Shown: positions 17,485 through 26,273 of the stretch, piece by piece
How the letters are laid out: the number at the start of each line of letters is the position of its first letter
Position numbering within the stretch: position 1 is the stretch's first letter
Assembly (NCBI RefSeq): GCF_965138225.1
Contig: NZ_CBCSAX010000001.1
Source of the DNA: Helicobacter_D ganmani
Lineage (GTDB): Bacteria; Campylobacterota; Campylobacteria; Campylobacterales; Helicobacteraceae
Direction: 5' to 3' (one strand)
Length of the DNA: 64,000 nt
Notes under the pieces: model-generated
The model's database searches: none
Told to the model about the DNA's origin: nothing
What the model saw: only the letters and a program-made list of their open reading frames with translations
Program-made: the position numbers and the translations under genes

Positions 17485-17576
17485 ATCATCTATCCCAACC
17501 CTTAAAAGCCTGTAATTATAATTACTTTATCTAAAAAAATGTATAATACAACCCAATTTTTAAATAAGGAATTTGA

Positions 17577-18317
17577 ATGCAAAAACTCTTTTTAAGTATC
17601 GCGGTAATGACTTCCCTTGCAAGCTTTGCGGTTGCGGGATTTGAGGAAAATTTTACAAAAAGCGTGCAGGGATTCGCGGGAGTGGAAGTCAAGGTGCAAC
17701 TCAAAAAACCGCTTAAAAGCTTCAAAAATCAATATTTTGTGATTGGACGCACGCAAGGAGGAGATATTTTTCCGGCACTTGTGAGCCAAGAGGGAAGTTA
17801 TTTTGTTGCATTAAGTAATATGATGAACCTAGACAAGGAGGATTCCAAAATGATTATGGAGGAACTCCGCAAAGCAGAAAATGCAAAAGAAAAGAAAGAT
17901 ACAGCGGCACTCAACGCACTTTTTTCAGGTTTCAATCAAGAGGATTTCATTTACCTTAGAGGAACGGGTAAAAACCTCCCAACTCATATTGTTGTAACAG
18001 ACCCAGATTGCCCTTATTGTCGCAAACAATTAGAGGAGATAGAATCTGAACTAAAAGAAGCGAATTTGAAATTAATTTTTGCGCCTGTACATCAAAAGGA
18101 AGCCTTTATTAAGGCACAATTAGCGATGAATCAAACCGCAAAACTTAAAGCAGACGATACAAAAGGCAAAATCAAAATTCTACGCAAATTTTATCAAGAC
18201 AGAAAATTGAGCAAAGAAGAAATGGCGACAGATTTTACACAAGTGCGCAAAAATACAGATAAAATTTTTGCTAGCAAAGTAATTCGGGGTGTCCCTTTTG
18301 TCTTTGAGCAAAAATAA
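17577..18317 (+). CDS. DsbC/DsbG-like periplasmic thiol-disulfide oxidoreductase
   Basis: 246 residues with a signal peptide (about 1-20, ...SFAVAG). An N-terminal dimerisation-like region is followed by a thioredoxin-type domain with DPDCPYCRKQL, active-site Cys145 and Cys148, and the cis-proline loop RGVPFVF near the C-terminus. The pair suggests disulfide isomerase or oxidase work on exported proteins. The family is akin to H. pylori HP0231, but the CxxC dipeptide is PY here. TAAGGAATTTG precedes the ATG. The Mla operon starts 17 bases downstream, so they may be co-transcribed. Confidence 0.82.
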   Translation: MQKLFLSIAVMTSLASFAVAGFEENFTKSVQGFAGVEVKVQLKKPLKSFKNQYFVIGRTQGGDIFPALVSQEGSYFVALSNMMNLDKEDSKMIMEELRKAENAKEKKDTAALNALFSGFNQEDFIYLRGTGKNLPTHIVVTDPDCPYCRKQLEEIESELKEANLKLIFAPVHQKEAFIKAQLAMNQTAKLKADDTKGKIKILRKFYQDRKLSKEEMATDFTQVRKNTDKIFASKVIRGVPFVFEQK

Positions 18318-18333
18318 TGATTGAAAATGGCGT

Positions 18334-19503
18334 GTGATGCTAGCGAGTTTGGAGATTCGTTATGAAGGAGTAGAAAATGTCCTCATTACATTTGGCGGTA
18401 TTTGGGACAAAAGCCTTTCTAAGCAAGTTTTGAATAAATTGGACAGCACTTGGGATTCTATTACGCGACATTTTGGGGGTAAAGAATCACAAAACATAAA
18501 AGTTCATATTTTATTAAGAAAAGATTTTGATTTGGATTTTTGTGGTGGGGAAGTTTTGTTGCGTTGGTTGGAGGATTTGAAGCAAAAGGGAAAAATTAGA
18601 CTTGAGGATTCGCAAAATGCACTCTTTCTTTCCCCCAAAACACAGCGGATTTTTGCGCTTTTGCAAGAAAAGAAAATGCCCGATAAGTCAGCAATTACAG
18701 AGGAATTAATCCGCTGGCATTTGGACACCTTTAAGATTCTAAAAAATTGGAGTAATTACGCACTAATAACCTTTGGTTTCTTGGGTGAAATGATTTATCG
18801 CCTTTTAGTGGGTTTTATTAATCCCGCGACGATTCGTCTAAAAGCCTTGTTTTTCCAAGTACAAGAAGCATTGATTAAAGCGATTCCGATTGTCTCTTTG
18901 GCTTGTTTTTTGATTGGAATCGTGGTTGCCTATCAAGGCAGTCTCCAGCTTGCGCAATTTGGGGCAAGCATTTTAATTGTGGAGATGAGCTCTATGCTGA
19001 CTTTGCGCGAAATGGCACCAATCATCACGGCAATCATCATTGCAGGGCGCAGCGCGTCTGCCTTTAGTGCGGAGATTGGAATGATGCGTGCGACACAAGA
19101 AATTGATGCAATGAATGTGATGGGATTTAATCCTATAAATTTCTTGGTGCTACCTCGTGTCATTGCGCTATGTGTCGCGCTACCTCTTGTGGTCTTTATT
19201 GCAGATATTTTTGGATTAGTTGGTGCAATGCTCGTTTCTTCTATGCAATTAGGAATCAGTAGCGAGCAGTTTGTGGAGCGATTTTTGCAAATGGTTGAAA
19301 TGCGACATTTTTGGATAGGATTTCTCAAAGCCCCATTTTTTGGGTTAATTATCGCGCTTATTGGTTGTTATCACGGATTCATCGTAGCAAAAGACACGCG
19401 CAGTATTGGAATCCATACAACTAAAAGTGTGGTAGAATCTATTTTTTGTGTGATTGCATTTGACGCATTATGCTCGGTAATTTTTACGCAAATAGGTTGG
19501 TAA
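18334..19503 (+). CDS. mlaE: MlaE/YrbE-type ABC permease with N-terminal STAS-like domain
   Basis: 389 residues; start is GTG 18334 or ATG 18337 (in-frame stop at 18322). Residues 1-120 look like a STAS-type cytoplasmic domain. The permease follows from about 165, with IPIVSLACFLIGIVVAYQG and the MlaE signature REMAPIITAIIIAGRSASAF plus GMMRATQEIDAM. With MlaF and MlaD it moves phospholipids between the inner and outer membrane. This is the locus called iamB/iamA in C. jejuni (invasion-associated), as I recall. The next gene starts one codon after the stop. Confidence 0.92.
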   Translation: MMLASLEIRYEGVENVLITFGGIWDKSLSKQVLNKLDSTWDSITRHFGGKESQNIKVHILLRKDFDLDFCGGEVLLRWLEDLKQKGKIRLEDSQNALFLSPKTQRIFALLQEKKMPDKSAITEELIRWHLDTFKILKNWSNYALITFGFLGEMIYRLLVGFINPATIRLKALFFQVQEALIKAIPIVSLACFLIGIVVAYQGSLQLAQFGASILIVEMSSMLTLREMAPIITAIIIAGRSASAFSAEIGMMRATQEIDAMNVMGFNPINFLVLPRVIALCVALPLVVFIADIFGLVGAMLVSSMQLGISSEQFVERFLQMVEMRHFWIGFLKAPFFGLIIALIGCYHGFIVAKDTRSIGIHTTKSVVESIFCVIAFDALCSVIFTQIGW

Positions 19504-20259
19504 ATGGAATCACAAACAAATGCAAACTTCCAAAATATTATAGAGATTCGTAATCTTACAACGACTTATGGGACGCGTATCATTCACGATAGAATCTCCT
19601 TTAATATCCGTAGAAAAGAAATTTTTGCTTTGCTTGGTGGAAGTGGGAGCGGAAAAAGCACCTTGCTTAATACAATGATTTTTCTAAAACAACCCACAAG
19701 TGGTGAGGTGAGGATTTTGGGTCAAAATATTTGGAATCTCAATCCCAAAGATACGCTCCAATGCAAATTAAATATAGGCGTATTATTTCAGTTTGGTGCG
19801 CTCTTTAGCTCCTTAAATGTGTTGGAAAACCTAATGATTCCTTTGCGGGAATGGACGAATTTCAGACCTAGTGATATAGAATCTCTAGCATATATTTGGC
19901 TTACGCGTGTGGGGCTTAAGGCAGAGGTTGCCAAACTTTATCCCAATGAATTAAGCGGTGGAATGGTGAAGCGCGTGGGGTTGGCACGTGCTTTGGCTTT
20001 GAGTCCAAAAATCTTATTTTTAGATGAGCCAACAAGTGGATTAGACCCCAAAAGCGCGAGACATTTTGATGCCTTGATTATGGAGTTAAGGGATTTATTG
20101 GGGATTAGTGTCGTAATGGTAACGCACGATATGGAATCTGTCAAAAGCGCAGTGGATAGAATGATAATATTGAAAAATCAAAAAATATTTTTTGAGGGAA
20201 GTGTCCGTGAGTTGGCACAACAAACACAATCGTTGGATTTGTTTTTATATCAGATTTAA
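19504..20259 (+). CDS. mlaF: MlaF-type ABC transporter ATPase
   Basis: 251 residues. Walker A GGSGSGKST near 45, Q-loop LFQFGALFSSLNV, signature LSGGMVKRVGLARAL (the LSGGM variant is typical of MlaF), Walker B ILFLDEPTSGLDP and the H-loop VVMVTHDME. It powers the lipid transporter with MlaE; it corresponds to iamA in Campylobacter. It starts immediately after the mlaE stop and ends eight bases before mlaD. Confidence 0.94.
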   Translation: MESQTNANFQNIIEIRNLTTTYGTRIIHDRISFNIRRKEIFALLGGSGSGKSTLLNTMIFLKQPTSGEVRILGQNIWNLNPKDTLQCKLNIGVLFQFGALFSSLNVLENLMIPLREWTNFRPSDIESLAYIWLTRVGLKAEVAKLYPNELSGGMVKRVGLARALALSPKILFLDEPTSGLDPKSARHFDALIMELRDLLGISVVMVTHDMESVKSAVDRMIILKNQKIFFEGSVRELAQQTQSLDLFLYQI

Positions 20260-20267
20260 GGAGGTTT

Positions 20268-21071
20268 ATGGAAGCGCGATTGAATTATGTTTTACTTGGT
20301 GTGTTTTTTGTTGTTTCGTTGATTGCTTTGGCAGGATTTGTTTTTTGGATGGGAAAATACGATAGAAATCTTAAGGATTATCACGAATATTATCTTTATA
20401 ACAAGAATTTGCCCAAAGGGATTCGGACAGAAACACAGGTGCGATATTTGGGGCTTCCAGTAGGATTTGTCAAGAGCTATAAACTCAATACAGAAGCAGA
20501 GGATGTAGAGATTACACTTTGGATTAAAAAAGAGATCGTTTTAAAGGAGGGGGCACATATTTTTGTTGATTCTCAAGGGCTAACAGGAGGAGCTTTTCTC
20601 TCTCTTGTGCAAGGGCAAGGAGAGTTTTATAAAGAGGGCGAAAAGGCAGTTTTGAGCTTACAAGAAAATTGGCTAGAAAAAGTCGGAAGTAAGGCAGAAA
20701 ATGTGTTTGACCGCTTGGAGATGAGCCTTAATCGTATCAATCGGCTTTTGAGCGATAAGAACTTAGACAACATAGAGCGCGCTCTATCGGGTTTGGCAAA
20801 CTTGCCACCAAGAATAGATAATGTCTTGCTCTCCGCGCAAAAAGAAATTAAAGGTGTAGGGGAGAGTAGAGAGGCGATTCATCACGATATTGTCAATGGG
20901 GATTATAATTTGCGTGCAATTTTAACGCCACTTCTGTATGATTTAGAACGAAACTCCAAAACATTAGAACAGGTTTTGCAAAGGGCAGAAAGTTCTATGG
21001 AAAATTTTTCTAACGCACCTAGTGAGTTTTTGTTTGGCACGCGAGGGCAAACTTTAGGACCGCGTGAATAA
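20268..21071 (+). CDS. mlaD: MlaD/MCE-domain substrate-binding protein
   Basis: 267 residues: N-terminal transmembrane anchor (about 7-28) then one MCE domain (about 38-120) with GIRTETQVRYLGLPVGFVKSY and VDSQGLTGGAFLSL. The C-terminal helix region (about 140-255) is longer than in E. coli MlaD, suggesting a helical bundle or tube extension. It forms the periplasmic hexameric ring that passes lipids. TAAGGAGG directly before the ATG gives strong translation. Confidence 0.9.
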   Translation: MEARLNYVLLGVFFVVSLIALAGFVFWMGKYDRNLKDYHEYYLYNKNLPKGIRTETQVRYLGLPVGFVKSYKLNTEAEDVEITLWIKKEIVLKEGAHIFVDSQGLTGGAFLSLVQGQGEFYKEGEKAVLSLQENWLEKVGSKAENVFDRLEMSLNRINRLLSDKNLDNIERALSGLANLPPRIDNVLLSAQKEIKGVGESREAIHHDIVNGDYNLRAILTPLLYDLERNSKTLEQVLQRAESSMENFSNAPSEFLFGTRGQTLGPRE

Positions 21072-21083
21072 AAAGGAAATATA

Positions 21084-21665
21084 ATGCAAGCAATCCATAA
21101 AATTTCAAAAATTTTTTTTATTTTGATTTTTATCTTTGTTTTTGAAGGCTGTTTAGGCAAAGAATTGCCAAGAATTACTCACTATGAATTGAGCTTAGAG
21201 CCAGAGATTTTAAGTCCATATCCGACACAATTTGCAGGCAAAAAAGTGCGGAATCCCAGCTTTTTTGTCTATCTTGGTTCGGAAGCAAGCTTGAAAATCG
21301 CTAACAAAAGAATTGCTTATAAAATCAATGAAAATGCCATTGAATATTTTGTCAGAAATGAATGGATAGAGCCTCTACCCTTGATGATAGATTCTTTGGT
21401 GTTAAAAGCTTCCAAGCCTTTGGGATATATTCCTGTAAAAGAGCTAAAAAGCGGGATTCCAACTCTTGCGTTGAATCTTTTGGATTTTTATTATGATGAA
21501 AAACAAGAAATCGTGGTGCTTAATCTTATTGTGAATATTAAGGATTCTAGCCAACTTCTTAAGAAAGAAGTAAAGGTGCAAAAGGGCGATTTTTATCAAA
21601 TTATTGTTGCGATGAATCAAGCGGTTAATTCTGCAATTTTGGATTCTTTTAATCTGCTAAATTAA
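21084..21665 (+). CDS. ABC transport auxiliary lipoprotein (PqiC/MCE-associated)
   Basis: 193 residues. Hydrophobic leader FFILIFIFVFEGC with a lipobox-like FEGC (Cys23) then LGKELPRITHYELSLEP, the opening of the ABC-type transport auxiliary family, which pairs with MCE transporters. C-terminal LLKKEVKVQKGDFYQIIVAMNQAVNSAI fits that family's final helix. It probably links the transporter to the outer membrane. Last of the mlaEFD set; the counterpart of Cj1649 by position, from memory. Confidence 0.8.
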   Translation: MQAIHKISKIFFILIFIFVFEGCLGKELPRITHYELSLEPEILSPYPTQFAGKKVRNPSFFVYLGSEASLKIANKRIAYKINENAIEYFVRNEWIEPLPLMIDSLVLKASKPLGYIPVKELKSGIPTLALNLLDFYYDEKQEIVVLNLIVNIKDSSQLLKKEVKVQKGDFYQIIVAMNQAVNSAILDSFNLLN

Positions 21666-21673
21666 GGAAATTG

Positions 21674-22102
21674 ATGTCAAATTTAACTTTGAATAATAGC
21701 AAGCAAGATTCTGCACATTGTGTTTTGGAATCTAAACTATATACGATTTGTTTAGAGGATTTTATCCTAGAAGTAATCATTGGGATTCTGCCAAGTGAGC
21801 GCGAAAAGGCACAAAAGATTTTAATTAACGCAGAGTTTATATGGAATCCCAAAATACAGGCACAATGCGAGGATTCTATGAATTTAGACAAGAGAGAGGA
21901 TTTTTTGGATTATCGGGATTTGAGGGAATTTATTAAAGAGTCTTTCGCGCGACAATTTGGATTGCTAGAGGAAGCACAAAGTTATTTTTACCGCGAGATT
22001 CCTTTGCGCTTTCCGCAAATCAAGGAGTTTTGGATTAAAATTACGAAATTGGAAATCTTTGAGGATTGCAAAGTTTCAATAAAAATTAATTATCAAAAAT
22101 AA
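21674..22102 (+). CDS. folB: Dihydroneopterin aldolase-like protein
   Basis: 142 residues from the ATG at 21674 (a TTG at 21671 is also open). The FolB signature EVIIGILPSEREKAQKILINAEF is at about 35-57, with the Glu of the pterin site in LPSERE, and the closing KITKLEIFEDCKVSIKI with the catalytic-type Lys. It would convert dihydroneopterin to hydroxymethyldihydropterin in folate synthesis. The N-terminal 25 residues are an unusual extension. AAGGAAATTG is the ribosome site; it follows the auxiliary lipoprotein by eight bases. Confidence 0.8.
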   Translation: MSNLTLNNSKQDSAHCVLESKLYTICLEDFILEVIIGILPSEREKAQKILINAEFIWNPKIQAQCEDSMNLDKREDFLDYRDLREFIKESFARQFGLLEEAQSYFYREIPLRFPQIKEFWIKITKLEIFEDCKVSIKINYQK

Positions 22103-22116
22103 AAAAGGATTAAAAA

Positions 22117-22587
22117 ATGGAATTAAAAATTAAAGACAATGCCCCGCTTTTTAGTTTGCCAAATCAAGACAATGCAGAGATTTCTCTGCAAGATTTTCAG
22201 GGAAGTTGGGTGGTAGTATATTTTTATCCCAAAGACAAAACGCCCGGCTGCACAACAGAGGCTTGTGATTTTCGCGACCGATTAGAGCTTTTAAGTGCGC
22301 GTGGCGCAGTGGTGCTTGGAATCAGCCCAGATAGCGTGAAATCTCATCAAAGTTTCATCTCAAAGGAATCTTTAAATTTTACCTTGCTTAGTGATACGCA
22401 AAAATCTGTGCTGAAAAGTTATGGGGCTTGGGGGCTAAAAAAGCTTTATGGCAAGGAATATGAGGGAGTGATTCGTTCTACTTTTTTGATTAATCCTCAA
22501 GGCAAGATTGCATACATTTGGAAAAATGTCAAAGTCAAGGGACATATTGCGGAAGTTCTAGCTAAATTAAAGGAATTGCAAGGATAG
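22117..22587 (+). CDS. bcp: Thiol peroxidase, Bcp/PrxQ-type peroxiredoxin
   Basis: 156 residues, thioredoxin-fold peroxiredoxin. The peroxidatic motif is PGCTTEACDFRD with Cys45 and resolving Cys50, the Bcp/PrxQ spacing; VVYFYPKDKTPGC and SFISKESLNFTLLSD are family hallmarks. It reduces hydrogen and organic peroxides using thioredoxin. Co-directional with folB, 14 bases apart, with AAAAAGGA upstream. Confidence 0.94.
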   Translation: MELKIKDNAPLFSLPNQDNAEISLQDFQGSWVVVYFYPKDKTPGCTTEACDFRDRLELLSARGAVVLGISPDSVKSHQSFISKESLNFTLLSDTQKSVLKSYGAWGLKKLYGKEYEGVIRSTFLINPQGKIAYIWKNVKVKGHIAEVLAKLKELQG

Positions 22588-22599
22588 AGAATTAATTGA

Positions 22600-22690
22600 C
22601 CTTGCAAGGAATGAAACAGCGAAGCAGTTGGGTAAGTTTGGGTAAGACTCACGCAACGCACGCCCATACTTGCAAATCCAAAGAATTTCG
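22600..22690. repeat. Second dispersed repeat type, degenerate copy
   Basis: CCTTGCAAGG...GCGAAGCAG followed by CCCATACTTGCAAATCCA resembles 41780-41850 (CCTTGCGAGG...CGAAGCGTC then CACACTTGCAAATCCA). The gap 22588-22827 has no gene apart from this. Confidence 0.4.
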
Positions 22691-22827
22691 CCTTAAAGAG
22701 ACTCAAGGATTCTACGATTCTTTGTGGAATCTGACAAAGGTATAGAAACCAACACACAAGATTTAGCTTTATGGAATCTTAAAGCCCAAAAGTATAAAAT
22801 ACAACTTTTGTTTTAAAGGGTCTATCA

Positions 22828-23376
22828 ATGTCTAAAGTCGTGATTATCGTGTCTGTGATGATTTTTACTACACTTATTGTTGCTTCAAACTATCTTGTGC
22901 AGTTTCCAATTAACGATTTTTTTACCTTTGGTGCGCTGACTTATCCCTTTACTTTTTTGCTTGCAGATATTCTAGCGGAGAAATACAACAAGCAAGAAGT
23001 GCTAAAAGTAGTGCGTATCGGTATTATTTGTGCCTTCGTTCCCTCTTTGTTTTTGAGCGAATTTAGAATCGCACTTGCAAGCATTAGTGCGTTTTTTGTC
23101 TCCCAACAGCTAGATGTTTATGCGTTTTATTGGATTAAATCCAAATTTCCTAAAATTTGGTGGCTTAGAAGTGCTGGCAGCACCGCATTTTCTCAAGCAT
23201 TGGATACAATGATATTTTTTCACATTGCCTTTTTGTTTGTTATGCCTTGGACAAGCGTGTTAATGCTCATAATAGGAGATTATTTGATGAAATTTATTTT
23301 TGCTTTTACTAATACGCCCTTCTTTTACCTTTTTGGGATTAGAATGCAGAAATTTTTGGGAGTTTTCGCGCGATGA
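22828..23376 (+). CDS. VUT/YhhQ-family queuosine precursor transporter
   Basis: 182 residues, five to six membrane helices. FPINDFFTFGALTYPFTFLLADILAEKY is the family's hallmark first loop (split here: TFGALTYPFTFLLADI), and FSQALDTMIFFHIAF with the Asp in a membrane helix also fits. YhhQ-type proteins import preQ0/preQ1 or queuine. AAAGGGTC precedes the ATG. The stop overlaps gmhB by four bases, although the products have no obvious joint role. Confidence 0.85.
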   Translation: MSKVVIIVSVMIFTTLIVASNYLVQFPINDFFTFGALTYPFTFLLADILAEKYNKQEVLKVVRIGIICAFVPSLFLSEFRIALASISAFFVSQQLDVYAFYWIKSKFPKIWWLRSAGSTAFSQALDTMIFFHIAFLFVMPWTSVLMLIIGDYLMKFIFAFTNTPFFYLFGIRMQKFLGVFAR

Positions 23377-23939
23377 GTGGAGTAAAACAAAAGGTTGTGT
23401 TTTTTGATAGAGATGGCGTAGTAAATCTTGAGGATTCGCCTTATGGCTACAAAATAGAGGAATTTTATTTTGCTCCGCATTTTATAGAGTTATTTTTGGA
23501 GCTTAAAAAGCAAAATGCACTTTGTTTTGTGGTTACAAATCAATCAGGGATTCATCGCGGAATCTTTAGCCAAAAAGATTTTGAAGCCCTAAGTGCATTT
23601 ATGCAAAACTGCATTCGCTCTTGCCTTACGATTCCTCTGCGAATCGGTGGCTTTGTGCCTAAAAATATTGGTTTTGATGGAATCTATTTCTGTCCGCATA
23701 CCAAAGAGGAGCAATGCGCTTGCCGCAAGCCAAAATCTGCTATGCTAGAATCTGCAATCCAAGAATTTCATCTGAATTTAGAGGATTGCGATTCTTATAT
23801 TTTGGGAGATAAGGAAACAGATATGCAAGCAGGGTTGAAAGTGGGTGTGCAAACGCGCATTTTGATAGGCGTAGAGGACGCTCCAAGTGCGACGCATAGG
23901 GTTGCAAATTTAGAAGAAGCAATGGAAATTTTACTTTAA
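23373..23939 (+). CDS. gmhB: D-glycero-beta-D-manno-heptose 1,7-bisphosphate 7-phosphatase
   Basis: 188 residues, HAD superfamily. FFDRDGVVN carries the nucleophile and acid/base Asp pair (Asp10, Asp12); VVTNQSG is motif II; CPHTKEEQCACRKPK gives the zinc-binding Cys/His cluster typical of GmhB; YILGDKETDMQAG is motif III/IV. It removes the 7-phosphate of heptose bisphosphate, the step between the two HldE activities. It is unlinked to the hldD-hldE-gmhA operon 15 kb away. Confidence 0.92.
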   Translation: MSGVKQKVVFFDRDGVVNLEDSPYGYKIEEFYFAPHFIELFLELKKQNALCFVVTNQSGIHRGIFSQKDFEALSAFMQNCIRSCLTIPLRIGGFVPKNIGFDGIYFCPHTKEEQCACRKPKSAMLESAIQEFHLNLEDCDSYILGDKETDMQAGLKVGVQTRILIGVEDAPSATHRVANLEEAMEILL

Positions 23940-23973
23940 ATAGATTTACTTGTGGAATCGTGGCGTATATACT

Positions 23974-24110
23974 ATCATTGTGAGAAAATTTGAAAAATTT
24001 TTGTGGCAATCTATAATTTGGAATCTCACAGGAGCATTTACAATGGAATCTTTCAGGCAAGATTCTAGCTTATGGATTGCTTTGTCGCGTTGCTCCTCAC
24101 AACAACGAAA
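23974..24110. repeat. Two dispersed palindromic repeat copies
   Basis: TCATTGTGAGAAAATTTG...TTGTGGCAATCTATAA (23974-24015) and an inverted degenerate copy TATGGATTGCTTTGTCGCG... (24071-24110) fill the gap between gmhB and the GT8 gene, which converge here. Confidence 0.6.
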
Positions 24111-24118
24111 AGATGATA

Positions 24119-25326
24119 TTACAAGCCCTCCAATCTCTTTTTGGCAAGTTGAAATCTTTTTTGCAAATTTAGGATTCTAAAAGGCAGGGCAAGCAATCTC
24201 CCTTTGCCTTTGTTGTAGGCTTTAATTGCCTCTTTGCCTATTTCTATGGAAAGGTTGTAGTCGCCTCGCGGAATTTCTTGTGAAGCTTGATTATCCAAGC
24301 CCTTTTTCATTATCCAATACGCTTGAATAGGAAGTAAGAAATAAAGCCCAAAACGCGCAAATTTTAACAAAAGGAATCCCAAAGCTGCTTGAAAAACTCT
24401 TGCTTGGCTAGCGGATTCTTTAAGCCGCATAAGCTCGTCTGTGAAAACAGGTGTCTTTTGCGCAATATCCCACCAATATTTTCCCAAAAACTCACCCTTA
24501 GTATCCACATAGATTTTATCGTCTCTCCAAGGTTTGTAGTCTAAATAATAGTGCAGAATCTTGGGATTCTTTAAAGCACATTTAAGTTCTTTGCGCGTAT
24601 AGGATACATTGTATTTCTTTCCCTCATCGCGTGCCTTGGAGTTGGCATAATAATATACGAGCATATTATAATTTAAGGGTAAAATTTTTGTTTTACCAAA
24701 CAAAGCAGCATTTAACAAGTCTTGGTCATAGGGTTTCCAAATGTAGGAGGAAGCGATATTTTCAAATTGCGCTTCAATTTCTTGGTTGCGCCATTTTTTC
24801 ATATCTATCAAAAGTATTCCAGCGTTAAAAAACTCTTTGGCTATGGGTAAATTTTCATTGTTATTTTTACCCTTTAGATTATGATGCTCACTGAAGTAGT
24901 CTAATACTACTCCTGCTGTTTTTTGCTCTAAATCTATTGCAAATAGCTCGCGTAAATCACAACAAACCAACATATCTATATCAATGTATAAAATCTTATG
25001 GATTTCTTTTGGCAATATATTTTCAAATTTTAGGAGATAATATCCTACATAATTTCCTCTAGGACTTGGAAAAATTTTGAAAGGAGAATCATCTATCAAG
25101 AAGCATTGAATCTCACAAGGATAGATTGCGGAGAGTTCGGATTGAAGCTTAAGGAGTTTTTCTTGTGTGGTAGTGCAAAGAGAATCGCTTAAAACATAGA
25201 AGCAATAAGGCTTATTCTGCCCCCCCCCACTATTTTATTTGTATTATAGATAATGCTTGTCATCAAGCAAGCAGCAAAAGGCACATAGTTTTCGGTAGTA
25301 ATTAAAAGAATTGGGTAATTTTGCAT
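24119..25326 (-). CDS. Phase-variable family 8 glycosyltransferase, OFF in this sequence
   Basis: Starts at ATG 25326, overlapping the hemC stop (TAATG). The first 32 codons read MQNYPILLITTENYVPFAAC and on to a G9 tract (25228-25220). With nine Gs the frame shifts and stops after about 45 residues. With seven or ten Gs it joins the long frame that continues QNKPYCFYVLSDSL, to about 402 residues. That frame has the GT8 DxD motif KILYIDIDMLVCCDLREL and FNAGILLIDMKKW, plus HYYLDYKPW. GT8 enzymes add glucose or galactose to LPS. The C-terminal 90 residues contain a membrane-proximal hydrophobic stretch. Coupling to hemC means the leader is always translated. Confidence 0.88.
25220..25228 (-). 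repeat. Poly-G9 contingency tract in the GT8 gene
   Basis: Nine C on the plus strand, so G9 in the coding strand, 33 codons after the ATG. The reading frames on either side agree only with 7 or 10 Gs, so slipped-strand mispairing by one base would switch the gene ON. Confidence 0.9.
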
Positions 25327-26264
25327 TATTTAAACTCCCAATTCTGCGCTTTTTGTAAAATCTTTTCCGCACCTTGTCGCAAAAACTCTTGCGCCATTTG
25401 CACGCCTATGCGTTTGCAATCCGCAAGCGTTTTTACCTGCACTTCCAAACATTCGCGCAAAATCTCTGTGCCATCGGGCAAACCCAAAATGGAGCGCACT
25501 TTTAAGATTCCATTTTCTAGGGTCGCATTGACGCCGATAGGCACTTGACAGCCTCCATTAAGTGTGCGCACAAATGCGCGCTCGCAAGTTGTTTCAAAGG
25601 CAGCTTTGGAATCGTTTAAAAATTGCAAAAGTGATTCTGTTTTGCTTCCCTTTTTGCATTCCACACCAAGTGCGGCTTGTCCCATTGCCGGAATCATAAA
25701 ATCCAAAGGCACAATATAAGGCACTTCTTTGTGGATTCCAAGCCGATTTACTCCCGCTTGCGCAAGGATAATCGCATCAAAATCTCCTTCTTGAAGCCTT
25801 TTTAGTCTTGTTTGCACATTTCCACGCAAACTTTGCGTTTCCAAATCCTCCCTTAAGGCACTAATCTGCATTGTGCGCCTTAGTGAAGTTGTCCCGACAC
25901 GCGCACCAAGCGGAAGCTCCTCCAAACTCGCGTATTTGAAGCTCAAAAAACTATCCCGCACATCTTCTCGCTTCGTGATTGCCGCTAGTCCCAAGCCCTC
26001 TACAAATTCCACCGGCACATCTTTGAGGCTATGCACTGCCAAGTCTATTTCACCTTTTAAGAGCAATTCTTCTAATTCTTTGGTAAAAAGCCCCTTACCA
26101 CCGATTTTTGCCAAAGGCACATCTAGGATTTTGTCGCCTTTAGTTTTGACGATTTTTACTTCCACTTCTATGTCTTTGTATTGCGCCTCTAGGCAATCTT
26201 TGATATGGTTTGCTTGCCAAAGTGCTAGCACACTTCCGCGTGTGCCGATGATGAGTTTTTGCAT
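25326..26264 (-). CDS. hemC: Porphobilinogen deaminase (hydroxymethylbilane synthase)
   Basis: 312 residues. IGTRGSVLALWQA opens the enzyme; Cys239 in LNGGCQVPIGV binds the dipyrromethane cofactor; TTSLRRTMQ and SLRGNVQTRL are the conserved Arg clusters. It condenses four porphobilinogen molecules for haem synthesis. TAAGGAGAAGCA precedes the ATG. It ends in a one-base overlap with the GT8 start and follows fxsA by nine bases, in the HP0237-HP0242-like operon. Confidence 0.96.
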   Translation of the reverse strand: MQKLIIGTRGSVLALWQANHIKDCLEAQYKDIEVEVKIVKTKGDKILDVPLAKIGGKGLFTKELEELLLKGEIDLAVHSLKDVPVEFVEGLGLAAITKREDVRDSFLSFKYASLEELPLGARVGTTSLRRTMQISALREDLETQSLRGNVQTRLKRLQEGDFDAIILAQAGVNRLGIHKEVPYIVPLDFMIPAMGQAALGVECKKGSKTESLLQFLNDSKAAFETTCERAFVRTLNGGCQVPIGVNATLENGILKVRSILGLPDGTEILRECLEVQVKTLADCKRIGVQMAQEFLRQGAEKILQKAQNWEFK

Positions 26265-26273
26265 TGCTTCTCC

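Noticed and set aside
17101..17576. Repeat-rich gap as a CRISPR array
   Set aside because: Units are degenerate, in both orientations and irregularly spaced, with no uniform spacers or cas genes.
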